Shown here in pieces: positions 1 to 4,573 of a stretch of 5,089 nucleotides of DNA. The number at the start of each line of letters is the position of its first letter. Position 1 is the first letter of the stretch. The DNA is taken from positions 1 through 5,089 of the forward strand of contig JAGLGG010000081.1 of NCBI GenBank assembly GCA_023144145.1, read 5' to 3'. This stretch comes from Anaerolineales bacterium. Lineage in GTDB: Bacteria; Chloroflexota; Anaerolineae; Anaerolineales; E44-bin32. The notes beneath the pieces were generated by a model that ran no database searches, was not told where the DNA came from, and worked only from the letters and a program-made list of their open reading frames with translations. A program made the translations under genes and the position numbers.

Positions 1-2
1 AG

Positions 3-86
3 CATGCTATGTCCCTACGATTCAACGAGGGAGAGTTTCGAAAGGGAGTCGTTCTGGATATCTGGGAGGACGTCAATCAACAATAA
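3..86 (+). CDS. Possible 3' end of a plus-strand gene (partial, unidentified)
   Basis: An open frame enters from the left edge and ends at a TAA at 84-86. It would encode a 27-residue tail ending in LDIWEDVNQQ. The residue mix is protein-like (alternating hydrophobic and charged residues), and the tail would converge on the protease gene, with only 25 bases between the two stops. The other two plus-strand frames are also open over most of this short stretch, so openness alone proves little. I do not recognise the product. If this is not coding, the first 111 bases are simply the region downstream of the protease gene, where I see no convincing terminator. Confidence 0.25.
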   Translation, partial: HAMSLRFNEGEFRKGVVLDIWEDVNQQ

Positions 87-111
87 TTGATACCATCATT
101 AAGCGATGACG

Positions 112-948
112 CTACTCCCCATGTACATTGCTCGCACAGGCGAACAGGACCGTTTTGATTTGAAACGGGGTCAGGTCTGGGTGCTTGGCGCGAATGAGTG
201 ATACCAATCCAGCCAGGTGAGGAGCTGCAAAGCTGTTACCCGTAATGGTGCTGCTGCCTTTGTTGATCCAAGCAACTTTTAGGTCAATCCCCGGCGCGCC
301 GAACTCCACAGGAGGCGCTGGATTGTAATAATAAGTAAAGGGATCTTGCCCTGCATGAGCGGCGACGGAGATCACGGAGGAGTAAAGCGAGGGATAGCTG
401 GGGGCGGACACATTGTTCACCGCAGATATCAGCACAGCATTTTTAAAATAGGCCTCATCTGCAAGTTTATGGAACAGGGCGTAATAACTGTACTTCGATG
501 TGCTGAGACTGAGGTTGATGACGTGCATGTCATTTTCAATCGCCCACCTCAATCCCCGGGCAAATTGAAGCGCTTTGCCGGTGAGGTCTTTTCCTAACAC
601 TCTAACGCTGTAGAGCTCTGCCTCAGGTGCGATGGAATGAATGATCCCCGCACATGCAGTGCCATGTCCAAACAAATCGCTGGGTGCATCGTCTGGGATG
701 ACTGGCGTACGATCGTCTCCCTTCTCGTCATACTCAACTACGACTCCACCCTTAACCGATCCCTCGAGGTCGGGATGATCGCCTTCGATGCCGCTATCGA
801 TGATGGCGACGCGGACGCCGGATCCGGTGCTCCCGCCCCATGCCCAATCTCGACTCAGCTCGCCGATTGGGCCAATAGCACGCAGTTCACGGATCGCATC
901 CGTCTCAAATTGCGAAGACCATGCCGGGCGAAAACGGTCAGCAGTCAT
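112..948 (-). CDS. Subtilisin-family (S8) serine protease, compact and probably cytoplasmic
   Basis: This 278-residue protein is a bare peptidase S8 catalytic domain. The triad is visible in order: Asp51 in VAIIDSGIEGDHPDL, His95 in FGHGTACAGI and Ser239 in GNSFAAPHLAGL. Asn179 in ISAVNN aligns with the oxyanion-hole Asn of the usual AAGN motif. All catalytic residues are present, so the enzyme should be active. Two motifs are atypical: GNS replaces the common GTS at the nucleophile, and VNN replaces AGN. There is no signal peptide, transmembrane segment or long prodomain; only about 45 residues precede the catalytic Asp block, which suggests an intracellular protease. The ATG at 946-948 is the only sensible upstream start, because an in-frame TGA lies five codons before it. 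No Shine-Dalgarno is visible. The gene follows the GAF gene by 50 bases on the same strand and could be co-transcribed. Its substrate is unknown. Confidence 0.93.
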   Translation of the reverse strand: MTADRFRPAWSSQFETDAIRELRAIGPIGELSRDWAWGGSTGSGVRVAIIDSGIEGDHPDLEGSVKGGVVVEYDEKGDDRTPVIPDDAPSDLFGHGTACAGIIHSIAPEAELYSVRVLGKDLTGKALQFARGLRWAIENDMHVINLSLSTSKYSYYALFHKLADEAYFKNAVLISAVNNVSAPSYPSLYSSVISVAAHAGQDPFTYYYNPAPPVEFGAPGIDLKVAWINKGSSTITGNSFAAPHLAGLVSLIRAKHPDLTPFQIKTVLFACASNVHGE

Positions 949-998
949 GAAGATTTTTACTCATTATCGATAAAACAGCGGAGTATGTGTGGTGCCAC

Positions 999-1784
999 TT
1001 ATATGAAACGCGGCTCGGTATTGGCATAGTCTCTGAAAGCCTTTAAAATCTGAAAGCATGCTCGTCTTTCTGACTCGCCCAATTCGCTTATGCTGTTAAA
1101 CAACTCGGCTAGATGCAGGAGATCCTCGCCACTTTCATCCAAATCATCTTCTGTCAGGAAGCCTAAGGATGCCTCAACATCCTCTGGTGAGATCTCTCGC
1201 TCAAGCATTGCCTTGATCCCCCGGAGCAATGCATCATTGATCTGATCGTATTGTTGAGATTGAGAGATGGCAATCGCGGCCTGATGGGCGAACAGTCCAA
1301 GCAGCTCCATATCCTCCATGTTGAAAGAAGGCGAGTCAATTTTATCGAGCACCTCCATCACACCGATCACACGCTCTTCCCGGAACAAAGGCATTGCAAG
1401 AATGGATTGGGGAACGTGGCCTGTGCTTTCGGCAAAGTCCTGATTAAAGCGCTCATCCTGACGAACATCGGATATGGCAATGGGCTGCCCGGTCATAGTG
1501 ACGTAGCCGGCGATGCCTTTGTCAAGAGGGATCCTCCTGCCAACCACGTTTTCTTTGCCGGCGCCATAGGCAACTTTGAACTCCAATTCACCCGCATCCA
1601 AATCCACAAGAGCTATTGAGGCCGCGGCAGCGTCAAAAATGCGCGCGGCGGCTTCGACGATGGATTCAAGCAGGTCGAGGTTCGAGCTGGGCAAGATAGC
1701 TTTTCCACTAACTTCGATGGCGCGAATTAATTTCCGAAACAATTCTTCCAAGTTATCCTTTTTCTCTGAGTCTTCATTCATCAT
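999..1784 (-). CDS. GAF-domain sensor protein
   Basis: This 261-residue soluble protein has a single GAF domain at about residues 35-178, recognised by AASIALVDLDAGELEFKVAY, the IPLDKGIAGYV turn, AISDV..DERF, SILAMPLF and VIGVMEVLDK, followed by a FAHQAAIAI helix. GAF domains bind small ligands or nucleotides, or mediate dimerisation. A degenerate NKFDE-type signature is visible (Asp147-Lys148, Phe154, Asp158), but Asn and Glu are replaced, so cyclic-nucleotide binding cannot be assumed. No kinase, phosphatase, cyclase, GGDEF or DNA-binding domain is attached. Instead there is a C-terminal acidic, helical extension of about 80 residues (180-261) that I do not recognise. The start is ATG at 1784 or the adjacent second ATG, and no clear Shine-Dalgarno is seen. 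The protein may be a stand-alone sensor acting on a partner, and the following protease gene is a natural candidate. Confidence 0.88.
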   Translation of the reverse strand: MMNEDSEKKDNLEELFRKLIRAIEVSGKAILPSSNLDLLESIVEAAARIFDAAAASIALVDLDAGELEFKVAYGAGKENVVGRRIPLDKGIAGYVTMTGQPIAISDVRQDERFNQDFAESTGHVPQSILAMPLFREERVIGVMEVLDKIDSPSFNMEDMELLGLFAHQAAIAISQSQQYDQINDALLRGIKAMLEREISPEDVEASLGFLTEDDLDESGEDLLHLAELFNSISELGESERRACFQILKAFRDYANTEPRFI

Positions 1785-1869
1785 TATTTATTCTGACCGT
1801 TTCACTTGTTGTTTATGCGCTGTTGTTGAACTGGGTTCGAATAATCGCATTGCGCACAGACAAGAGCTT

Positions 1870-1899
1870 TTTATATCGGAGAACGAGATTCTCCGTCGC
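1870..1899 (-). promoter_or_regulatory. Weak candidate promoter for the GAF-protease pair
   Basis: On the minus strand a TATAAA hexamer (1870-1875, five of six matches to the sigma-70 -10 box) lies about 85 bases before the GAF start. Eighteen bases further upstream is GCGACG, only a three-of-six match to the -35 box. The -35 candidate and the spacer fall inside the end of the repeat element, so the repeat would supply part of the promoter. This is a match by eye only. Confidence 0.22.
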
Positions 1900-1970
1900 T
1901 TCGTATTATGAAGCGCCTTCGTATTCTGAAGCGCATCGTCTTATGCAGCGCCTTCGCTCCTCAGAATGAC
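1877..1970 (-). repeat. Dispersed-type repeat element with CATTCTGAG and GAGAATCTC ends
   Basis: Read on the minus strand, the segment opens with GTCATTCTGAGGAGCGAAG and closes with CGACGGAGAATCTCGTTCTCC-like sequence. From memory this resembles a short dispersed intergenic repeat found in several environmental bacterial groups, in which these two halves normally sit almost next to each other. Here about 53 bases of tandem units separate them. The closing end contains a 6-bp inverted repeat, GGAGAA / TTCTCC, at 1878-1883 and 1889-1894. Only one copy is in this window, so its dispersed nature is inferred. Confidence 0.5.
1899..1951 (-). repeat. Three tandem 17-18 bp units, each hairpin-forming
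   Basis: On the minus strand three units follow one another: GCGCTGCATAAGACGAT (1935-1951), GCGCTTCAGAATACGAAG (1917-1934) and GCGCTTCATAATACGAAG (1899-1916). The last two differ at one base. With the flanking CG shared between units, each can fold. The clearest is CGCTTC paired with GAAGCG around a 7-base loop at 1897-1915. The second unit keeps the pairing with one bulged base. The third changes both arms to GCAT/ATGC, so pairing is kept although the sequence differs. Confidence 0.8.
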
Positions 1971-2028
1971 ATCGATCCATCACTATCATCTTGACTCAGA
2001 ACTAGTAATCAAATCCAAAGATAAGCTT

Positions 2029-2071
2029 CTTAAGGTTTTTATTAAGCAATTAAGGGGCGATCGCTTAATTG
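2029..2071. repeat. Near-perfect 22-bp palindrome interrupted by GGG, with adjacent TTAAG repeats
   Basis: The arms CAATTAAG (2047-2054) and CTTAATTG (2064-2071) are exact reverse complements. The centre CGATCG (2058-2063) is itself a palindrome. Removing the three G at 2055-2057 would leave a perfect 22-bp palindrome. Immediately left are CTTAAG at 2029-2034 and a second ATTAAG at 2041-2046, giving a cluster of TTAAG/CTTAA motifs in 43 bases. This could be a protein-binding operator or a hairpin in RNA; the sequence does not tell which. Confidence 0.6.
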
Positions 2072-2082
2072 ACATGGAATCC

Positions 2083-2112
2083 GTACCCAGGAGCTCTTAC
2101 ACTCCTGGGTAC
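2083..2112 (-). terminator. Perfect 11-bp hairpin downstream of the small-protein gene, no U-tract
   Basis: GTACCCAGGAG (2083-2093) is the exact reverse complement of CTCCTGGGTAC (2102-2112), with an 8-base loop. It begins 30 bases after the stop of the 70-residue gene, where a transcript end is expected. No run of T follows on either strand, so it is not a classical intrinsic terminator. It may instead protect the mRNA 3' end, act with another termination mode, or be an operator. Confidence 0.5.
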
Positions 2113-2142
2113 AGTTAGTGATGGATTGAGACCGAATTCAGA

Positions 2143-2355
2143 TCAGGATTCTACCGCCCGGTATGCAACCGCTGCCTCGTCAAAGATGACCCTTGCCGAT
2201 ATAGCGGCGCCAAGATCAGCAGCGTGCGCGACGACCTCTGGTGTATCCCCCACAATCAGCTGGTCAAGAATCGAACGCTCTTCCGGACCAAACTCAGTCC
2301 TCAACGCGGTCAACCTGCTGACTACTCTTTCTATTGCTTTATCTTGTGCTGCCAT
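2143..2355 (-). CDS. Small unidentified 70-residue protein, possible precursor peptide or small regulator
   Basis: The product is a 70-residue, cysteine-free, Ala/Glu/Val-rich protein with no signal peptide or membrane segment. Residues 1-35 look like two amphipathic helices (KAIERVVSRLTALRT, then GPEERSILDQLI). They are followed by a short break, VGDTPEVV (35-42), and a second helical half ending in RAVES. The coding case is strong for so short a gene: ATG at 2353-2355 is preceded by AGGAGG with seven bases of spacing, the best ribosome-binding site among the genes in the window. The GPEERSILDQLI-VG-PEV layout reminds me of leader regions of small precursor peptides, but I cannot place it in a family. 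Alternatives are a small regulatory partner of the neighbouring signalling proteins or an antitoxin-like protein. It lies 195 bases downstream of the Crp-like gene, in the same orientation, and is followed by a strong hairpin. Confidence 0.8.
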   Translation of the reverse strand: MAAQDKAIERVVSRLTALRTEFGPEERSILDQLIVGDTPEVVAHAADLGAAISARVIFDEAAVAYRAVES

Positions 2356-2361
2356 CTACAT

Positions 2362-2368
2362 TCCTCCT
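2362..2368 (-). promoter_or_regulatory. Strong Shine-Dalgarno of the 70-residue gene
   Basis: Minus-strand AGGAGGA lies just upstream of the ATG at 2355, with about 6-7 bases of spacing. It fixes the start and suggests high translation. The GAF and protease genes show no comparable site. Confidence 0.85.
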
Positions 2369-2386
2369 ATGAGCAAAACGCTTCGG

Positions 2387-2419
2387 CTAAAGAAAATCCC
2401 CCTGAGGGTTGGTTTTCAT
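2387..2419 (-). CDS. Ten-codon micro-ORF (putative leader peptide)
   Basis: A minus-strand ATG at 2417-2419 opens a 10-residue frame, MKTNPQGDFL, ending with TAG at 2387-2389. It is preceded by AGGAGGT (2429-2435) with nine bases of spacing, a near-ideal ribosome-binding site that is hard to explain otherwise. The frame ends 31 bases before the start of the 70-residue gene, so it could be a translated leader affecting expression of that gene. The peptide has no run of a single amino acid of the kind used in attenuation. It could also be a real tiny product or a remnant. Frames this short arise by chance; the ribosome-binding site is the main support. Confidence 0.4.
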   Translation of the reverse strand: MKTNPQGDFL

Positions 2420-2428
2420 TCGATCTGC

Positions 2429-2435
2429 ACCTCCT
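2429..2435 (-). promoter_or_regulatory. Strong Shine-Dalgarno ahead of the micro-ORF
   Basis: Minus-strand AGGAGGT, a seven-base complement to the 16S 3' end, is spaced nine bases from the ATG at 2419. A nearby upstream TCCT (2442-2445 region) could pair with its AGGA and partly mask it, but such a stem would be only about four base pairs. Confidence 0.5.
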
Positions 2436-2471
2436 ATTAATGAGGATGGTCTTCGATCCCGTTTATCACTA

Positions 2472-2498
2472 GCTATATTTTTATCAAATCCTGTCGAA
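2472..2498 (-). promoter_or_regulatory. AT-rich candidate promoter for the micro-ORF and small-protein transcript
   Basis: On the minus strand TTCGAC (2493-2498) and TATAGC (2472-2477) are separated by 15 bases of AT-rich sequence, in the 195-bp gap after the Crp-like gene. The matches to sigma-70 boxes are partial and the spacing is short. The position suits a promoter giving a leader of about 100 bases before the 70-residue gene. Confidence 0.22.
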
Positions 2499-2524
2499 GT
2501 TGTCTGTCACCAAAGCGACACAAC
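2499..2524. promoter_or_regulatory. Imperfect inverted repeat, possible operator
   Basis: GTTGT (2499-2503) and ACAAC (2520-2524) are inverted copies. The match extends to TGTC / GACA inside if two bases are bulged out. It sits directly upstream of the AT-rich promoter candidate, where an activator of the Crp class could bind, and the Crp-like gene ends just before it. The half-sites are not good matches to the E. coli CRP TGTGA motif. Confidence 0.25.
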
Positions 2525-2550
2525 GGAGAGGCTCAATACGTCTTATGGGA

Positions 2551-3261
2551 CTAGGTGTCTCCGACAGCTTCAGCCTGTATCGCAGCTGGTTTGATCAATT
2601 CTAACCTGCGACGTCCCGTCTTGATGATTCCTGAACGCCTCCAATGACCAAGTATTTTCGCCACTGTTTGCCTGGTCAGACCCACGCGCCGTCCCAGTTC
2701 ATCCTGGGATATCCGGATAATTCCTTTCGATCCACCCTCCTTATCTAGCATTAAAAGCACCTTTGCCAGGCGGGTAGGGGCGTTCAGGAAGGCCAGTGCG
2801 CTTTCTCGTTCACTGCTAACACGCAATCTTTCAGCTGTGGTTTCCAATATCCGCCGCATGAATTCAGGCTCTGCGGTAAGTTCCCTGAGAAAATCATCGC
2901 GTGGGATCGATATGACGAAACTGTCCACGCGCGCCATTGCACCGGTTGAGCGCGATTGATCCGTGAGCAGTGATAATTCGCCAAAGCAATCACCATCTCG
3001 CATTTCATTGATAATAAGTTCCCGACCATCCGAAGTGGTTAGGATCAGGGCAATGCAACCAGTTCGGACGACATAAACCGCATCGGCGAATTCGGTTTGA
3101 CTGAAGAGGAGGTATCCCTTTGGAATCCTCTTGAGGCGACTTGAGTTGGCGATTGATGTTAGCGCGAGCTCACTCATTACAGAAAAAACAGGTACCGATT
3201 TCAAGTAGAGCTTGATGGCTTGTGGGCTTTTATCGAATTCAATCATCAGCCTATCCGACAC
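2551..3261 (-). CDS. Crp/Fnr-family transcriptional regulator
   Basis: This 236-residue protein has the length and order of the Crp/Fnr family. An N-terminal cyclic-nucleotide-binding barrel (about 20-130) contains the phosphate-cassette signature CFGELSLLTDQSRSTGAMA, with Glu95, Arg104 and Ser105 in the positions that contact cAMP in E. coli CRP. A dimerisation helix follows (about 135-160), then a winged helix-turn-helix (about 182-224, ISQDELGRRVGLTRQTVAKIL, wing TGRRRLELI). No Fnr-type cysteine cluster is present at the N terminus, so oxygen sensing by an iron-sulphur cluster is unlikely and a nucleotide ligand is plausible. The longest frame begins with GTG at 3261 and overlaps the phosphatase gene by 11 bases. 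An ATG at 3246 lies five bases after the phosphatase stop, with a weak GGATAGG just before it. Either start implies coupling to the phosphatase gene. Confidence 0.93.
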   Translation of the reverse strand: MSDRLMIEFDKSPQAIKLYLKSVPVFSVMSELALTSIANSSRLKRIPKGYLLFSQTEFADAVYVVRTGCIALILTTSDGRELIINEMRDGDCFGELSLLTDQSRSTGAMARVDSFVISIPRDDFLRELTAEPEFMRRILETTAERLRVSSERESALAFLNAPTRLAKVLLMLDKEGGSKGIIRISQDELGRRVGLTRQTVAKILGHWRRSGIIKTGRRRLELIKPAAIQAEAVGDT

Positions 3262-4492
3262 TCATCGACAGGATCGTTACGTCATCCTGTTGGGGTGCAT
3301 CCTTCAAATGATCTTCAAGCGATCTCCAAACAGATTCACAGATATCCGATGCTGATTTTTGACGGTTTTCCCTCAACACCTGCTGTAATTGATCGATACC
3401 ATAGAATTCGTCGTTATTATTCACAGCCTCAGTTATTCCATCAGTGTACATGAGGAACAGGCTTTTATGAGGGAGAGAAATGGTTTGTTCATCCAGAGAT
3501 ATATCTGAAAACAAGCCTAAGGGTTGTCCAACCTTCTGATCCAAACTTACAAAGTTATTGTTGGCGTCGAGCAATAGAGGCAGGTTATGTCCTGCGCGTA
3601 CATATTGGAACTCGCGTGTTTTGTAATCCAATACGCCATATATCATAGTAACGAACATTCCGGTGTCGTTAACTTCGAGCAGCTGACGGTTCACACTGGT
3701 TAATGTTTCGTAGGGCGATTTTGTTCTGCGGGATTCGGCTCTCAGGATTGTTACGGCCAGTGCCATGAATAAGGCCGCTGGGACGCCATGATCGGTCACA
3801 TCGCCAATCGCGATGCCAACGCAGTTCTCATCAAGGGGTATAAAATCGAAAAAGTCGCCTCCTACAGCGCTTACGGGCATAAACTTATGCCCAAACACGA
3901 AATCATTATTTTGGGTTTGAATGCGAGGTAAAATGCTGCTCTGAATCTCCCGGGCGACTTCCAGTTCTTTCTCAAGTTTCTCTTTTTCAATGATTTGAGC
4001 CTGGGCGGCCTTGAGTTCATTATATGCTTCTGTCAGTTGACGATTCTTTTCCCTCAAGTCGCGAATGGTTAAATTTTCTGCTTCGCTCAATCGAAGGCTA
4101 ATCACACGCATCATCTCGTAAGCCAGCGAGGGGGACTTCTGAAGAATGGCGTCGAGATCAGAATGAGTCATCTCCAGAACGGTGAGCGGGGTTCGCGCCC
4201 GAACGGTAGCGGTGTGGAAGCCTTCAGGACTGAATAAACTCATCTCCCCAATGATTGAGCCGGCGGGACGGGTGGCGAGCAATCGTTCGTCTTCGGTGCC
4301 CTGGGCTTTGAGGATGTCAACCTCGCCTTCAACCACAATGAAAAAACGACGACCGGGCTCCCCTTCGCAAAAAACGAAGGTGCCTTCAGCGATCTCTTTT
4401 GTTTGCAAGATCGATGAAAGACTTCGAATTTCTTCATCCGGAAATGAAGCAAATAGGGATAAATTTCTAAGAATTTGTTCTTTCATCACCAT
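3251..4492 (-). CDS. cNMP-binding-like domain fused to SpoIIE/PP2C serine phosphatase
   Basis: This is a 413-residue, three-part protein. Residues about 5-130 form a CAP_ED barrel with IIGEMSLFSPEGFHTATVRA; Glu83 is kept, but the usual cassette Arg is His93, so cyclic-nucleotide binding may be altered or lost. Residues about 137-185 form a charged coiled coil (ENLTIRDLREKNRQLTEAYN onward) leading into the conserved REIQSSILP linker. Residues about 190-412 are a PP2C-type SpoIIE domain with GGDFFDF (Asp213), AIGDVTDHGVPAALFMA (Asp231), AGHNLP, MYTDGITEA (Asp351) and QQDDVTI (Asp403-Asp404). All metal-binding acidic residues are present, so the phosphatase should be active. Such enzymes usually dephosphorylate anti-sigma-antagonist (STAS) proteins in partner switching, but no STAS or anti-sigma kinase gene is in the window. 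An in-frame TAA six codons upstream limits the start to ATG 4492 or the third codon, also ATG. Confidence 0.95.
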   Translation of the reverse strand: MVMKEQILRNLSLFASFPDEEIRSLSSILQTKEIAEGTFVFCEGEPGRRFFIVVEGEVDILKAQGTEDERLLATRPAGSIIGEMSLFSPEGFHTATVRARTPLTVLEMTHSDLDAILQKSPSLAYEMMRVISLRLSEAENLTIRDLREKNRQLTEAYNELKAAQAQIIEKEKLEKELEVAREIQSSILPRIQTQNNDFVFGHKFMPVSAVGGDFFDFIPLDENCVGIAIGDVTDHGVPAALFMALAVTILRAESRRTKSPYETLTSVNRQLLEVNDTGMFVTMIYGVLDYKTREFQYVRAGHNLPLLLDANNNFVSLDQKVGQPLGLFSDISLDEQTISLPHKSLFLMYTDGITEAVNNNDEFYGIDQLQQVLRENRQKSASDICESVWRSLEDHLKDAPQQDDVTILSMSVG

Positions 4493-4525
4493 TTTCTTCG
4501 GACTGAATTAAATAATCCAAGAGCG

Positions 4526-4568
4526 TGTGATCTCCCTCGTTAATCGAGCCAACACAAATAATTTTGTG
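4526..4568. promoter_or_regulatory. Inverted repeats in the gap before the phosphatase gene
   Basis: The 81-bp gap holds CACAAA (4553-4558) and TTTGTG (4563-4568), a perfect 6-bp inverted repeat with a 4-base centre. It also holds CTCG (4536-4539) / CGAG (4545-4548) around a 5-base centre, flanked by TGTG (4526-4529) and CACA (4553-4556). These could be operators for a dimeric regulator or weak hairpins at the end of the upstream transcript. No T-run follows, so a strong terminator is not indicated. Confidence 0.3.
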
Positions 4569-4573
4569 GATCA

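Larger units (their letters stand above)
1785..2142. other. 358-bp intergenic region rich in inverted repeats
   Basis: This is the longest non-coding stretch, lying between the small-protein gene and the GAF gene. From right to left it holds a perfect 11-bp hairpin (2083-2112), a near-perfect palindrome next to TTAAG repeats (2029-2071), a repeat element with three tandem hairpin units (about 1877-1970) and a weak promoter candidate (1870-1899). Open frames here look like shadows, with no recognisable protein and no ribosome-binding site. The stretch probably separates two transcription units: the end of the small-protein transcript and the start of the GAF-protease transcript. Confidence 0.75.

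Noticed and set aside
637..1029. Plus-strand 130-codon open frame opposite the protease gene
   Set aside because: It lies antisense to a protein with a full S8 triad, and its translation has no recognisable motif and an irregular composition. It is a shadow of the protease frame.
1251..1911. Plus-strand open frames opposite the GAF gene and running into the intergenic region
   Set aside because: They lie opposite a clear GAF domain, have no ribosome-binding site, and their translations are low-complexity or irregular.
1897..1964. CRISPR array in the tandem repeats
   Set aside because: The units are contiguous 17-18 bp repeats with no spacers of unique sequence, and no cas gene is present.
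1991..2012. TTGA...TCAA as an Fnr box
   Set aside because: The half-sites are separated by 14 bases, too far for the TTGAT-N4-ATCAA Fnr site, and the Crp-like protein lacks Fnr cysteines.
2057..2064. GCGATCGC octamer, the cyanobacterial HIP1 motif
   Set aside because: Only one copy was found in about 5 kb, whereas HIP1-rich genomes show many. It is explained as the centre of the local palindrome and is not evidence for a cyanobacterium.
2143..2160. C-terminal AVES of the small protein compared with cyanobactin recognition sequences (GVEAS/GVEPS)
   Set aside because: The resemblance is four residues long, at the very C terminus with nothing after it, and no cyanobactin enzymes are present. 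Chance is the simpler explanation.
2069..2440. Plus-strand 123-codon open frame opposite the 70-residue gene
   Set aside because: It begins within palindromic non-coding sequence, has no Shine-Dalgarno, and covers the minus-strand gene that has a near-ideal one. The minus-strand reading is much better supported.
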